34,794 nt of DNA. Origin: Symbiobacterium sp. (lineage in GTDB: Bacteria > Bacillota > Sulfobacillia > UBA995 > UBA9673). Both the position numbers and the translations under genes were made by a program. The DNA is taken from NCBI GenBank assembly GCA_020725405.1, contig DYFB01000008.1:1-34794 (forward strand), in the 5' to 3' direction. This document shows positions 1 to 9,488 of the stretch, piece by piece (position 1 is the first letter of the stretch; the number at the start of each line of letters is the position of its first letter). Under the pieces are notes generated by a model, which had not been told where the DNA came from, ran no database searches, and saw only the letters and a program-made list of their open reading frames with translations.

Positions 1-265
1 ACCACAATGAGTAGAACGACAATACCTAACCTCGTCCCACGTGGCACAACACTCTCGGCGTTTCGGAACCCGCGTAGGCCGTCTAGCTGCGCCTTTCTCT
101 CCGCGTGGCAGTCGGAAGGGCTTCTGGCTGTCAAAGTCAAGGTTGAACATCATGCAGAAGATTCCTCCTATTCCAAGGTACAAAAGGTTGTGTATTCAGT
201 ATCCATCTGGTAGTGACCCCCTCGATCGGCCACGCGGCCGAGGGGCGGTTCACCGGGTCGGCCGG
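1..265. other. Left-edge region without a recognisable gene
   Basis: This stretch is visibly less G+C-rich than the genes beside it and holds no recognisable coding sequence. On the minus strand a reading frame opens at an ATG pair (positions 153-148) behind an AGGAGG-like sequence and stays open to the window edge. It would encode at least 51 residues ending in a Cys-rich stretch (a CC pair and two further Cys), but it resembles nothing I recognise and its codon use is unlike that of the neighbouring genes. A small hairpin (226-241) sits just beyond the stop of the DUF692 gene. The rest shows nothing I can support. Confidence 0.5.
226..241 (-). terminator. Weak hairpin downstream of the DUF692 gene
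   Basis: On the minus strand the sequence TCGGCC-GCGT-GGCCGA forms a perfect 6-bp stem with a 4-nt loop, 24 bases past the stop codon of the DUF692 gene. No U-run follows, so it may be a G+C-rich terminator or a 3'-end stabiliser. It is a candidate only. Confidence 0.3.
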
Positions 266-1120
266 TCACCCCCGCCCGAGGAGACCGGCGAGCATCTTGA
301 GACCTCGCAGGAGCTCATCGCGGCCGGAGCCGGTGGGCCGGTGGACCGGGTCGACCGTCCCGTACTCGAGGGTGACTGTCCCGGGCGTCGTCACCGATAG
401 GACGCGGGCCAGCCGGTCGGCGTCCTCCTCCTCGACGGCCCCGTGCCGGTCGCGCAGGACCCCATCCACCCAGAGGGGACGGTTGGCGTGGAGTTCCCGG
501 ACGGCCGCGAGGGGCAGCCCTACGAGGTATTCCTCGAAGGACAGGCCGAGGTAGAGGGCTGATATCTGGGCGTGGGCGACGTCCAGTAGGAGCCCGCAGC
601 CGGTCGTCTCGACCAGCTCGCGGATGAAGTCGGGCTCAACCACGCACCTCACCGAGCCGGGCCTTCCCGGCCGCACCCGGGTCCCCCAGTGGACGCCGTT
701 CTCGACGAGCACGGGAAGCCCCGACCAGGCCTGGAGGCCCTCGATATTCCGCCGGACGCGGTCGAGAATGGCCCGGCGCTCGGCCTGGCTCTGACGGTCG
801 GGAGAGGTCAGGTCCGGGGCGTCGGACGGCAGGAGATAGAGATGCACCTGGAGTTCGGCGGCCCGGCTGGCGTGGACGGCCCCCCTGAGGTCCTCGAGGT
901 CGAGGCGGTCCATAAGGTCTGCGCTGCCGGCCGTGAGGGGCTGGCCCCAATGGTGGAGGATAACGGGGAGCCCCGAGCTCCGGGCGAGAGCGATGTCGGC
1001 GTCCCGAGCGGCCGGCCCCGAGCCGCTGGTCGGGACCTTGACGGCGTCGACGACTACCAGACCTTCGGCGAGGAGGTCGAGAAGCTCGTGCGAGAGGTTC
1101 GCCGCGAGGCGGGGGGTCAT
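266..1120 (-). CDS. DUF692 / MNIO-family TIM-barrel metalloenzyme
   Basis: This 284-residue protein has the layout of the DUF692 family, now called multinuclear non-heme iron-dependent oxidative enzymes (MNIO, e.g. MbnB, TglH). A full set of likely metal ligands can be read in family order: His56/His57, His93, Glu140 (VLVENG), Asp180 and His183 ([14 protein letters not shown]), His211 (VRELHANRP), Asp224 and His226 (DRHGAV) and Glu252 (VTLEYG). Known members modify cysteine-containing peptides, but no partner protein or precursor is evident here, so the substrate is unknown. The ATG overlaps the uvrB stop by 4 bases (ATGA), so the gene is translationally coupled to uvrB and ends the operon. 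The alternative reading is a sugar-phosphate isomerase-like TIM barrel, which fits less well because of the DUF692-specific motifs. Confidence 0.75.
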   Translation of the reverse strand: MTPRLAANLSHELLDLLAEGLVVVDAVKVPTSGSGPAARDADIALARSSGLPVILHHWGQPLTAGSADLMDRLDLEDLRGAVHASRAAELQVHLYLLPSDAPDLTSPDRQSQAERRAILDRVRRNIEGLQAWSGLPVLVENGVHWGTRVRPGRPGSVRCVVEPDFIRELVETTGCGLLLDVAHAQISALYLGLSFEEYLVGLPLAAVRELHANRPLWVDGVLRDRHGAVEEEDADRLARVLSVTTPGTVTLEYGTVDPVHRPTGSGRDELLRGLKMLAGLLGRG

Positions 1121-3123
1121 GGGGCCGGGGCCCGGGCCCGCTCGCGCTCCGAAGCCGCCCGACGGAGCTCGAAGAGGATGTCCCGGAGCTCTGCCGCCCT
1201 CTCGAACTCGAGGTTCCGGGCCGCCTGGGTCATCTCTTTCTGGATCCTCGCTATCCAGGCGTCAAGCTCCTTCCGGGAGAGCGACTCCGGCCTGTCCGGC
1301 AGGACAGCGGCCTCCTCGACCACCGGCCGGGTGGCGGCGAGAACGTCCCGGACCGCTTTCTTCACGGTCTCCGGGGTTATCCCGTGCTTCTCGTTGAAGG
1401 CCGCTTGGATCTCCCGCCGCCGGGCGGTTTCGTCGATGGCCCGGCGCATCGACCCGGTGACCGTATCGGCGTACATGACCACGCGGCCGTTCAGGTTGCG
1501 GGCGGCCCGCCCTACCGTCTGGATCAGGGCCGTCTCCGAGCGCAGGTAGCCTTCCTTGTCCGCGTCGAGAATGGCGACCAGGGAGACCTCGGGGAGGTCG
1601 AGGCCCTCGCGGAGGAGGTTGATGCCGACGAGGATATCGAAGACCCCGAGCCTGAGATCGCGGATGATGGCCATCCGCTCCAGAGTATCGACCTCGGAGT
1701 GAAGGTAGCGGGCCTTCAGGCCGATCTCCCGCAGGTAATCGGTGAGATCCTCGGCCATCTTCTTGGTGAGGGTGGTGACGAGGACCCGCTCGCCCCTCTC
1801 GATGCTCTCGCGGGCCTCGGCCACGAGGTCGTCGACCTGGTTGCGGGTCGGCCGGACGTCGATGACCGGGTCGAGCAGACCCGTCGGACGGACGATCTGC
1901 TCGACGACACGGTCGGCCCGCTCCAGCTCGTACGGTCCGGGCGTAGCCGTAGTGTAGAGAACCCTCCGGGCCCGCTCCTCGAACTCCTCAAAGGTCAGGG
2001 GCCGGTTGTCGAGGGCCGAGGGCAGGCGGAAGCCGTACTCGACAAGGGTCAGCTTCCGGCTCCGGTCCCCGGCGTACATCGCCCTAATCTGCGGGATGGT
2101 CTGGTGGGACTCGTCGATGATGACCAGATAGTCCTCTGGAAAGAAGTCCATGAGAGTGTAGGGCGGCTCCCCGGGAGCCCGGCCGGTCAGGTGACGGGCG
2201 TAGTTCTCGACTCCGGGGCAGTAGCCGACCTCCCGGAGCATCTCGACGTCGTAGCGCGTCCTCTGTTCGAGCCGCTGGGCCTCCACCAGGCGGTCGCGGG
2301 CCCTGAGCTCGGCCAACCTCTCCTCCAGCTCGGCCTCGATGGTCGCGGCCGCCCGCCGTACCGTCTCCCGCTGGGTGACGTAGTGGCTGGCCGGAAAGAC
2401 GAGAGCATGGTCGCGCTCGGCCACCACCCGTCCGGTGAGGACGTCGATCTCCGAGAGGCGCTCTATCTCGTCCCCGAAGAACTCGACTCTCAGAGCCTTC
2501 TCCGTGTACGAGGCCGGGTAGATGTCGAGAGTGTCGCCGCGCACCCGGAAGGTCCCGCGGGTGAAATTGATGTCGTTCCGCTCGTATTGGATCTCGACGA
2601 GCTTACGGAGGACCTCGTCCCGGTCCCGCGGGGCACCCCGCCGGAGGGAAACGACGAGCTCGCTGTAGTCCTTCGGCGAGCCCAGGCCGTAGATGCACGA
2701 GACGCTGGCCACGACGATGACGTCCCGCCGCTCGAAGAGGGCACTCGTCGCCGAGTGACGCAGCTTGTCGATCTCCTCGTTGAGGAGGGTGTCCTTCTCG
2801 ATGTAGGTGTCGGACTGCGGCAGGTAGGCTTCGGGCTGGTAGTAGTCATAGTAGCTGACGAAGTACTCGACGGCGTTCTCGGGGAAGAACTCCTTGAACT
2901 CCCCGGCCAGCTGGGCGGCAAGCGTCTTGTTGTGAGAGATGACGAGGGTCGGCCGCCCGAGCCGGGCGATGACGTGGGCGGCGGTCAGGGTCTTCCCCGT
3001 CCCGGTCGCTCCGAGAAGGACGACGTGCCCGGCCCCGGCCTCGAAGGCCTCGACGGTCTCTTCGATGGCTTTCGGCTGGTCGCCCTTCGGCTTGAGGTCG
3101 GTCGTCAGCTTGAACCCGGCCAC
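1117..3123 (-). CDS. uvrB: Excinuclease ABC subunit B
   Basis: UvrB is the damage-verifying helicase-like subunit of nucleotide excision repair; it is loaded by UvrA and recruits UvrC. The 668-residue product has the family's usual length. Walker A is GATGTGKT at residues 38-45, followed by the [10 protein letters not shown] region of the beta-hairpin domain, the DESH helicase motif, helicase motifs V-VI ([22 protein letters not shown]) and a C-terminal UVR/UvrC-binding helix pair ([12 protein letters not shown]). I chose the GTG at 3123 because the conserved N-terminus ([19 protein letters not shown]) begins there and a GAGAGGG sequence lies 8 bases upstream. The open frame runs further upstream but would overlap the preceding gene with low-complexity residues. 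uvrA, a frequent neighbour, is absent from the window. Confidence 0.97.
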   Translation of the reverse strand: MAGFKLTTDLKPKGDQPKAIEETVEAFEAGAGHVVLLGATGTGKTLTAAHVIARLGRPTLVISHNKTLAAQLAGEFKEFFPENAVEYFVSYYDYYQPEAYLPQSDTYIEKDTLLNEEIDKLRHSATSALFERRDVIVVASVSCIYGLGSPKDYSELVVSLRRGAPRDRDEVLRKLVEIQYERNDINFTRGTFRVRGDTLDIYPASYTEKALRVEFFGDEIERLSEIDVLTGRVVAERDHALVFPASHYVTQRETVRRAAATIEAELEERLAELRARDRLVEAQRLEQRTRYDVEMLREVGYCPGVENYARHLTGRAPGEPPYTLMDFFPEDYLVIIDESHQTIPQIRAMYAGDRSRKLTLVEYGFRLPSALDNRPLTFEEFEERARRVLYTTATPGPYELERADRVVEQIVRPTGLLDPVIDVRPTRNQVDDLVAEARESIERGERVLVTTLTKKMAEDLTDYLREIGLKARYLHSEVDTLERMAIIRDLRLGVFDILVGINLLREGLDLPEVSLVAILDADKEGYLRSETALIQTVGRAARNLNGRVVMYADTVTGSMRRAIDETARRREIQAAFNEKHGITPETVKKAVRDVLAATRPVVEEAAVLPDRPESLSRKELDAWIARIQKEMTQAARNLEFERAAELRDILFELRRAASERERARAPAP

Positions 3124-3164
3124 CGTGTGAACCCTCTCCTTCCACCCGCTCCGGGACGGGGGCC

Positions 3165-5456
3165 TCAGTGGTCGTTGTGGTCCCTCTCGGGGTCCCCGCC
3201 GTGGTCCCTCTCGCGGTCCCCGCCGCTCCCCGGGCCGCCCGGCGGCCCGAGCCTGACGAGGGCGTCGACCGCCACGCACCCCCGTCCCCTGGCGTAGAGG
3301 ATGACGGGGTTGAGGTCGGCCTCAGCCACATCCGGCCGGGAGGTGAGGAGACGGGACATCCCGAGTACTACCTCCGCGAGGGCTTCGGTATCAACGTCGA
3401 CCGGACCCGCGGCTCCCTCGACGGCCTCAAGGGCCAGCCGCCCGGCCGCGGCCGGGTCGAGCGGGGCCAGCCGGAACAAGAGGGGGCTGTCGAGCCCGAC
3501 TCGCGTTCCCCCGCGGCCGACGGCCACCACCGGGCCGAAAAGGGGGTCGCGCAGGCCGCCGACGATGACCTCCAGCCCCGGTTCGGCCTGCCGCTGGACC
3601 AGGAAGCCCTCCGGCCCCTCCGGCCCGAAGAGACGGGTGGCTGTCTCCCGCAGGGTCTCGAAGGCCCGGAGGAGGTCCTCCGGCCCGCCGAGGCCGGTCC
3701 TGACCGCCCCGGCCGCCGCCTTGTGGGGGAGACGGCGGGAACAGACCTTGAGGACGAGCGGGTAGCCGAGCGTCTTCGCCGCCTGGAGAGCCTCGTCGGC
3801 CGTGGACACAAGCACCGAGGGGGTCAGCCGAACGCCGGTCGTGGCGAGCAGGGCGGCCGACTCGGCCTCGTTGAGCGTCGTCCCCGGCCCGGCCGGCGCC
3901 GGAGGTGGCGCGGCGGGGCCCGGAGTGGAATCCCCGCGCTCTGACCCGGGGCTCGGAGCCGGGAGCGGGGCCGAGGCGGGCCCGCCGGGAACCTCCCCCG
4001 GCGGCGCGAGCTGGAGGGCCCGGGCCAGGTTGGCCAGGACGGCCACGGCCCGCTCCGGGCGGTCCAGGGCCGGCAGGCCGGCCCGCTCGAGGACGGCCCG
4101 GCCCCTGGCGCCCCACGAGCCGTGCATGATGACGGGCAGGAAGACCGGAAGGAGCCCGCCCGGCCCCGCCCCGGCGAGGCGGCTCCGCCAGGCCTGGGCC
4201 AGGGCCTCGGCGACGTCCGTGTCGGTCAGGAAGCGGGTCGCCAAGTCAAGGGTTATCACCGCGTCGACCGCCTGGTCGCGGAGGAGGAGGCCGGCGACCT
4301 CCGCGTGCTGCTCCGGGGTTGCCGAGGCCGTCATGTCGACGTGACCCTCGGGACGGCAGACCGAGGAGAAGGGCGGCACGGCCTCCTCCAGGGCCCGCCG
4401 GGTCTCCGACGACACAACGGCCGGCTCGAGAAGGCCCGGGCGCGAGGCGACCAGGTCCATGGTGTAGACCCCCGGCCCACCGGCGTGGGTGACCACGAAG
4501 ACCCGGAGCGGCCCACGCCCTCGCCGGGTCCGCACAGCGGCGGGACCCTCCCCGGGCCGGGCGGCGAGGACCCGGAGAGTGTCCACGAACTCCTCCATCC
4601 CGTCGACCCGCAGGACGCCCGCCTGCCGCAGGGCCCCGTCCCACACGCGGTCGACCCCGGCCAGGGCGCCCGTGTGCGAGGTCGCGGCCTCCCGGCCGGC
4701 CTCGGAACGCCCCGTCTTGAGGACGACCACCGGCTTGTCCGCGGCCAGAGCGGCCAGAGCCCGGAGGAGAGGGCGCGGCTCGGCCGTCCCTTCGAGGTAG
4801 AGGCCGACGGCCTGCGTGGCCTGGTCGCTCCGGAGGAAGTCGAGGGCGTCGGCCATGGTCAGGTCGGCCATGTTGCCCAGGCTTATGAACTTCGCGAAGC
4901 CGGCCGGTTCGAGCTCAGAAGAGAGCATCTGGGTGAACCAGGCCCCGACGGCTCCGCTCTGCGAGACGAAACTGATCCCTCCAGGCCGCGGGACGACCCC
5001 GTGGAGAAAGGTCGTGTCGATGCGGGAGTGAGTATCGATAACCCCGATGCAGTTGGGTCCCATGACCCTGACCCCCGCGGCCCGGGCGGCCCGGACGAGA
5101 CGCTTCTGGCGGGCCCGCCCTTCCGCCGTTCCGAGCTCGGCGTAGCCTCCGGAGGTGACGATGACGGCCTTCAGGTCCCCCCTGGTCTTCGCCCTCGCCT
5201 CGATGTGGCCGAGGACCTCGTCGAGGGCCCGCCCAGGGACCACCACCACGGCCAGCTCGACCGGAGCGGGAACGGAGACGAGATCGGGGTGGACCGGGAG
5301 GCCGGCTATCTCGGTCTCTCTCGGGTTGACCGGATGGAGGCGCTCGGGGGGGAACCCCGCGTCGAGCATGCTCCGAACGATCTGGTGGCCGGGCTTGGAC
5401 GGATCGCGCGACGCGCCGATGATAGCGCAGCCTGCCGGGGTGAAGAACGCCCTCAC
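3165..5456 (-). CDS. Fused alpha-beta ADP-forming acyl-CoA synthetase
   Basis: This 763-residue protein belongs to the NDP-forming acyl-CoA synthetase superfamily, which interconverts acyl-CoA, ADP and phosphate with acid, CoA and ATP through phosphohistidines. The alpha half (about residues 1-480) has a CoA-binding Rossmann domain (AIIGASRDP), the VMGPNCIGV and [10 protein letters not shown] motifs and the catalytic His261 in SHTGALAG. A Pro/Ala/Gly-rich linker (about 485-527) leads to an ATP-grasp beta half with His578 (LPHKAAAG), in the position of the family's LHK motif. There is no GNAT domain, so it is not a Pat-type protein acetyltransferase. The C-terminal tail is a short Arg/Asp/His repeat made by a 24-bp DNA duplication. 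The GTG start follows GGAGG with a 7-base spacer inside the end of the MinJ-like gene. Acetyl-CoA is the likeliest but unproven substrate. Confidence 0.88.
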   Translation of the reverse strand: MRAFFTPAGCAIIGASRDPSKPGHQIVRSMLDAGFPPERLHPVNPRETEIAGLPVHPDLVSVPAPVELAVVVVPGRALDEVLGHIEARAKTRGDLKAVIVTSGGYAELGTAEGRARQKRLVRAARAAGVRVMGPNCIGVIDTHSRIDTTFLHGVVPRPGGISFVSQSGAVGAWFTQMLSSELEPAGFAKFISLGNMADLTMADALDFLRSDQATQAVGLYLEGTAEPRPLLRALAALAADKPVVVLKTGRSEAGREAATSHTGALAGVDRVWDGALRQAGVLRVDGMEEFVDTLRVLAARPGEGPAAVRTRRGRGPLRVFVVTHAGGPGVYTMDLVASRPGLLEPAVVSSETRRALEEAVPPFSSVCRPEGHVDMTASATPEQHAEVAGLLLRDQAVDAVITLDLATRFLTDTDVAEALAQAWRSRLAGAGPGGLLPVFLPVIMHGSWGARGRAVLERAGLPALDRPERAVAVLANLARALQLAPPGEVPGGPASAPLPAPSPGSERGDSTPGPAAPPPAPAGPGTTLNEAESAALLATTGVRLTPSVLVSTADEALQAAKTLGYPLVLKVCSRRLPHKAAAGAVRTGLGGPEDLLRAFETLRETATRLFGPEGPEGFLVQRQAEPGLEVIVGGLRDPLFGPVVAVGRGGTRVGLDSPLLFRLAPLDPAAAGRLALEAVEGAAGPVDVDTEALAEVVLGMSRLLTSRPDVAEADLNPVILYARGRGCVAVDALVRLGPPGGPGSGGDRERDHGGDPERDHNDH
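3177..3224. repeat. 24-bp tandem repeat, two copies
   Basis: Two adjacent 24-bp copies differ at one base and lie inside the 3' end of the acyl-CoA synthetase gene. They encode the repeated tail [18 protein letters not shown]. This looks like a slippage or unequal-crossover expansion in a non-conserved C-terminus. Confidence 0.8.
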
Positions 5457-5460
5457 GACA

Positions 5461-6792
5461 CTACCTCCTCGAGCCGGACGGTCCGGGACGCTCCCCGGAC
5501 GGCAGCAGCCGCCGGAGTAGCCTCGCCCCGAGGCTCACGGGCGCAACCTCGACGTAGGTCTGGTCGCCCGGCTCGGGAACCGTGACGACCCCCAGGGCGC
5601 CGCCCTGGTGGAAAGGCGCTTCAAGGCGCCGCGGTCCGGGCCGCAGGCTCCTCCGCCGCCGGTGGAAGTCGGGCGGGATGACGTCCAGGACCAGACGCCC
5701 CTCGTCGGCGGCCGCCCGCAGGCTTTCCTCGAGCTGGGCTCGCCCGGTGACCGGCCGGCCGTTGACCGCGGTGACGACCCAGCCCGGCCCGAGGCCGAGT
5801 TCTCTGGCCAGAGTTCCCGGTGGAGCGTCGAGGACCATCGTACCCGCGGCCGGCGGGACGAAGTAGGGCGTCCCGGCCGACTCGAGCCGGTTTCCGATCC
5901 TGACCACAGCCTCGTGACCGAGAGGCGCGAAGAGAGCCGCCGCCCAGACCAGTGGCTCCCAGCGGGTGGCGAGCACGCTGAACCCCAGGAGGACGAGGCT
6001 GTAGAGCGCCAGGCGGCCTGCCGTCCGCCTGGCCTTGAGGACGGGCGGGCCGGTCACGGCGAGGTCGCCGTAGCCCAGGGTGGCCGGCAGGGCGTGCAGG
6101 AAGAAAACCGCCCCGGGGTGGGCCAGTATCTCCGGAGTCGTCCGGAACAGGGGCCACCAGTCCGGCATGGCTATCCCGCCCTGGGCGGCCTCGACCGGCG
6201 AGATGACCGCCAGGATGAGAAGGCAGATGGGCACCGGCCAGTAGCGCTGGAGCTGGAAGGCGCCGATGGGGCGGCCCTGTCTCTCGACGGGCACGGGAGT
6301 CGCACCGGCCGCGCCGTTCAGAAAGATGAGCAGGCTCTCCATGAGGTGGAGGACGGCCACGAGGCCCATGAGGCTCGGGATGCTCACCTGGGGGAAGCCG
6401 AAAAGCAGGGAGCATAGGGAAACCAGTCCACCGGCGTAGGCGAAGCACATGAACCTGACATTCAGGAGCATGAGAGCCAGCGCGGTTCCGAGAACCCAGA
6501 TCATGCCGCCGCCGTCGGGAAGGAGGGAGATACCGAAGAAGGTCATGACGTAGCTCCCGGCCAGCCCGACAACGAGGCCCTCGAGCATGGCCACCGCCGT
6601 CAGCCGGACCGGGTCGCCGTACTCCCGCCCGTAGAGGAAGCCCTGGAGGCGAAGGGTCCTCGCGTACTGGCTGGACACGAAGGCAACCATCGTCCAGTAG
6701 AACAGGAAGCGCACACCCAGGGCCGGATTGTAGACGACCTGGGGAGCCGTCTCGAGGACGCTCAGCCCGATATCGCGAAAGGGGAAGGGCAA
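5461..6792 (-). CDS. MinJ-like polytopic membrane PDZ protein
   Basis: This 443-residue protein has a polytopic membrane N-terminal part with about eight hydrophobic segments up to about residue 305. A PDZ domain follows at about 315-375 (APPGTLARELGLGPG, VNGRPVTGRAQLEESL), then a basic cytoplasmic tail. This layout and its place next to a CtpB-type protease match Bacillus subtilis MinJ (YvjD), which bridges DivIVA and MinD in division-site selection. The assignment is by architecture and synteny, since sequence conservation in this family is low. The TTG start has a modest AGGT sequence upstream and lies 6 bases after the ctpB stop; the next gene begins 4 bases after this stop, so the genes form one operon. 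A PDZ membrane protein of other function remains possible. Confidence 0.7.
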   Translation of the reverse strand: MPFPFRDIGLSVLETAPQVVYNPALGVRFLFYWTMVAFVSSQYARTLRLQGFLYGREYGDPVRLTAVAMLEGLVVGLAGSYVMTFFGISLLPDGGGMIWVLGTALALMLLNVRFMCFAYAGGLVSLCSLLFGFPQVSIPSLMGLVAVLHLMESLLIFLNGAAGATPVPVERQGRPIGAFQLQRYWPVPICLLILAVISPVEAAQGGIAMPDWWPLFRTTPEILAHPGAVFFLHALPATLGYGDLAVTGPPVLKARRTAGRLALYSLVLLGFSVLATRWEPLVWAAALFAPLGHEAVVRIGNRLESAGTPYFVPPAAGTMVLDAPPGTLARELGLGPGWVVTAVNGRPVTGRAQLEESLRAAADEGRLVLDVIPPDFHRRRRSLRPGPRRLEAPFHQGGALGVVTVPEPGDQTYVEVAPVSLGARLLRRLLPSGERPGPSGSRR

Positions 6793-6798
6793 CGAGAC

Positions 6799-8052
6799 CT
6801 AGCCCCCGTTCTCCTGCTCCAGCGCCTGCCTGAGGATATCCACGGCGTACCTCAGCTGGGTGTCGCGCGGGTCCTCCGGGTCACTCCAGGTGAAGCCGTC
6901 CCAGTCGATGGGCCGCCCTTCGCCGTCAACCTCCGGTAGAGCCAGCCTGACGTGGGGCTCAATGCCCTGACCCGAGATGTGCTCCCCCTCCGGGGTAAGC
7001 CATTTCTCTGTCGTCAGCCGCAGGACCGAGCCGCCTCCCAGCTCGTAGGGGGTCTGGATGCTGCCCTTGCCGAAGGTGGTCACGCCCACCAGGATACCGA
7101 CGCCGTTGTCCTTGATGGCCCCGGCCAGAATCTCCGCGGCGCTGGCCGTGCCCTCGTTGATGAGGACGACCAGGGGCACGTCTACCGCGGCGCTCCCCGT
7201 CCCGGAGACGACGGCGACCCGCCCGCCGCGCCCGACGCGTTGGACGATGGTCCCCTCGGCGACGAAGAGCCTGGCGATGGTGATGCACTCCTGGAGAAGT
7301 CCGCCGCCGTTGTTTCGCAGGTCCAGAACGAGGGCCCGCAGCCCCTTCGACTTAAGGTCGGCCAGAGCCGCGCCGAACTGCTCGGGGGTCTTCGCGCTGA
7401 ACTCGGTTATCTGGATGTAGCCGAGCCCCTCGGCGGGATAGAGCATGTCCCCGAAGGCACTCGTGATGATTATTCTCTCGCGGACGAGGGTGACGTCGAA
7501 GGTCTCCTCGGTCTCCCCCGGGGTGCCCCGGGCGATGGTCAGGGTGACCGGCGTGCCCTCCTTGCCCCGGATGAGCCCGGCGACAATGTCGCTCGAGAGA
7601 CCGACGACGTTCCGGCCGTCAACGCCGACGATCCGGTCCCGGGCCCGGAGCCCCGCGCGCTCGGCCGGGCTCCCGCGCATCGGGGAGACGACGCACACGT
7701 AATCGCCGATCTTCTCGACGACCATACCGACCCCGACGTATTCCCCGGTCAAGGATATGTCGAAGTCCTCGTACTCCCGGGGGTCCATGTAGTAGGTGTA
7801 GGGATCCCCGAGGGCGTCGGCCATTCCGGCCAGCGCCCCCTCAACAAGCACCGCGGGGTCGACCTCATCGATGTACTTCGTCAGGATGAGGCGGTACTGG
7901 TTGGTCAGGCGCGAGAGCTCGCCGGTCCCGGCCAGCCCCACGCCCCAGTAATAGCCGATCCACGGAATGGCTCCTGTGGCCAGACTGTAGGTCACGAGAT
8001 TCGTGACCAGGATGATGACGATGACCGTCAGGATGGTGCGGTTGCGCTTCAA
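6799..8052 (-). CDS. C-terminal processing peptidase, S41 family (CtpA/CtpB type)
   Basis: This 417-residue exported serine protease has an N-terminal signal anchor (residues 7-24), a cap region, a PDZ domain (about 105-190) and the S41 catalytic core. The catalytic Ser304 lies in NEGTASAAEI and the Lys329 general base in TTFGKGSIQ, with LDLRNNGGG at 244-251. In spore formers CtpB cleaves SpoIVFA to trigger pro-sigma-K processing, while CtpA-type members process other envelope proteins; the sequence does not decide between these. The start is TTG, supported by GGGGAG 8 bases upstream. A 254-bp gap separates it from the EnvC-like gene, so it may have its own promoter, although I saw no convincing one. 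It heads an operon continuing through the MinJ-like gene to uvrB. Confidence 0.92.
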   Translation of the reverse strand: MKRNRTILTVIVIILVTNLVTYSLATGAIPWIGYYWGVGLAGTGELSRLTNQYRLILTKYIDEVDPAVLVEGALAGMADALGDPYTYYMDPREYEDFDISLTGEYVGVGMVVEKIGDYVCVVSPMRGSPAERAGLRARDRIVGVDGRNVVGLSSDIVAGLIRGKEGTPVTLTIARGTPGETEETFDVTLVRERIIITSAFGDMLYPAEGLGYIQITEFSAKTPEQFGAALADLKSKGLRALVLDLRNNGGGLLQECITIARLFVAEGTIVQRVGRGGRVAVVSGTGSAAVDVPLVVLINEGTASAAEILAGAIKDNGVGILVGVTTFGKGSIQTPYELGGGSVLRLTTEKWLTPEGEHISGQGIEPHVRLALPEVDGEGRPIDWDGFTWSDPEDPRDTQLRYAVDILRQALEQENGG

Positions 8053-8306
8053 AAGAGCCGCTCCCCTCTTGGTCCAAGGATATGGCCCGGACGGCGCCCT
8101 TCATAAGTCCGGCAGCAAGTGTCAAGTGTCAGGTGACGCGGGCGCAGCATTCTCTTCGACGCAAATCGCGGATGTCATGCCGGGAAGCGCCGACGAATGC
8201 GACCAATCGGGGGAGACGCCCCCTGGGCCGGGAGACAGGCCCTGGACTGGCGCGGAGTGGGCGGCCCCTGTAGACCGGCAGACCGTCGGGGTCCGACGCG
8301 GGCGGG
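8053..8306 (-). other. Intergenic region with three small hairpins
   Basis: No coding sequence is supported here. Downstream of the EnvC-like gene stop, the minus strand holds three hairpins: CGTCGG-ACC-CCGACG (8284-8298), a GGGCC/GGCCC stem (8225-8242) and a GGGGG/CCCCC stem (8209-8223). None has a U-run, but together they are the best candidate for transcription termination between the ftsEX and ctpB gene groups. A TTGACA (8125-8120, minus) resembles a -35 element but has no good -10 at a proper distance. Confidence 0.45.
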
Positions 8307-9488
8307 CTAGCGCTTCTCGAGGTGGTCGAGCGGGTTCACCGGCTCACCCTTGAAGCGGATCTCGAAGTGGAGGTGAGGTCCTGTGCTGTAGCCGGTGGAG
8401 CCGACCTGACCGATGACCTGGCCCTGGTTGACTATCTCGCCCAGCCGGACGTTGTAGCTGTCGAGGTGGGCGTAGAGCGTGGACCAGTTGGCGCTGTGAC
8501 TGATGACGATGCACTTGCCGTAGCCACCGGCCCAGGTGGCCAGGATGACCTTCCCCGCCGCCGAGGCCCTGACCTCCCGGCCGCGCGGGGCGGCGATGTC
8601 GATTCCTGTGTGGAGCCGCCACTCCTTCAGGATAGGGTGGTAGCGCATGCCGAACTCCGAGCTTATCCAGCCCTGGAGTGGCCACTTGAAAGTCGGCTTG
8701 GTACCTTCCGACGTCCCGAGTTCAGCGATGTAGCGCTCGAGCTCCTTGGAAACCATCTCGAGCTCGTCCAGGGCCCGCCGGACCTCGGCCTTATCGTTCC
8801 TCAGCCGGGCGAGCAGCTCGTCCTGGGCCCGCTTGTGCCGGGCGACCTCGGCCCGCCGGGCCGAGGTGTCGTTCCGGAGCCGGATAAGCTCCGCCCGCTG
8901 CTCTTCCAGATAAAGCTTCTTGCTCTCGAGCTGGCGCTTCTCCTCGGAGACCTCATTGAACAGGGCGATGTCACTGACGACGATCTGCCGGAGGAGTTCC
9001 AGGCGGGAGAGGAGATCGGAAAAGGTTCTCGCTCCGAGGAGGGCCTCGAGGTAGTGGACATAACCAACCTCGCTCATCGCCCGTATCCGGGTGAGCATGA
9101 GGTTGGTCCGCTTCTCCAGCCGGACCTCGGCGTCGGCTATTTCAGCCTCGGTGACCGCAATGGCCTGCTCGGTCTGGGCGAGCCGGGTCTCCAAGGCCTG
9201 CAGCTGCCCGTGCAGGACGTCGAGCTGCTGCTGGATGCGGTTTATGTCAGCGACGAGGGACCGCTCGCGCGAGACGAGTCGGTCGAACTCGGCCTGTTTG
9301 AGCTCCATCTGCCGCTGGAGGCGTTCCATTTCCCGCCAGGCGTCCTCGAGATCGCCGGCCTCGGCCAGGCCGGACCCGACCGGCCCCGGAAGCAGGAGTC
9401 CCTGGGGGGCGAGGGCCACGACGAAGGCCAGAAGACACAGGACTCCGAGCAGCCGGCCGGTCCTCTTGGGATAGGCGAGGGGTCTCAT
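8307..9488 (-). CDS. EnvC-like murein hydrolase activator / M23 peptidase
   Basis: This 393-residue protein has a signal peptide (about residues 1-43) and a long coiled coil (about 46-255). A C-terminal LytM/M23 domain (about 268-393) follows. The zinc ligands of active M23 enzymes are present: His293 and Asp297 (RLHTGIDIAAPRG) and the His372-Leu-His374 motif (GPHLHFE), with His341 as the likely catalytic His. It could therefore be an active endopeptidase rather than a degenerate activator such as E. coli EnvC. Its ATG overlaps the ftsX stop by 4 bases, which fits the known pairing in which FtsEX drives a coiled-coil hydrolase or activator across the membrane (EnvC, PcsB, CwlO). Substrate and activity are inferred from family and context. 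Confidence 0.9.
   Translation of the reverse strand: MRPLAYPKRTGRLLGVLCLLAFVVALAPQGLLLPGPVGSGLAEAGDLEDAWREMERLQRQMELKQAEFDRLVSRERSLVADINRIQQQLDVLHGQLQALETRLAQTEQAIAVTEAEIADAEVRLEKRTNLMLTRIRAMSEVGYVHYLEALLGARTFSDLLSRLELLRQIVVSDIALFNEVSEEKRQLESKKLYLEEQRAELIRLRNDTSARRAEVARHKRAQDELLARLRNDKAEVRRALDELEMVSKELERYIAELGTSEGTKPTFKWPLQGWISSEFGMRYHPILKEWRLHTGIDIAAPRGREVRASAAGKVILATWAGGYGKCIVISHSANWSTLYAHLDSYNVRLGEIVNQGQVIGQVGSTGYSTGPHLHFEIRFKGEPVNPLDHLEKR

Noticed and set aside
3124-3279. A 52-residue N-terminal extension of UvrB
   Set aside because: It overlaps the end of the acyl-CoA synthetase gene and its 24-bp repeat, and is low-complexity. UvrB proteins begin at the GTG used here.
1384-3297. A 637-codon plus-strand open frame opposite uvrB
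   Set aside because: It is a codon-position shadow of uvrB, with no family motifs.
8097-8125. Sigma-A promoter for the ctpB-like gene at TTGACA
   Set aside because: At 17 bases from this -35 the sequence reads GAAGGG; a TTATGA occurs only 13 bases away. No acceptable -10 was found.
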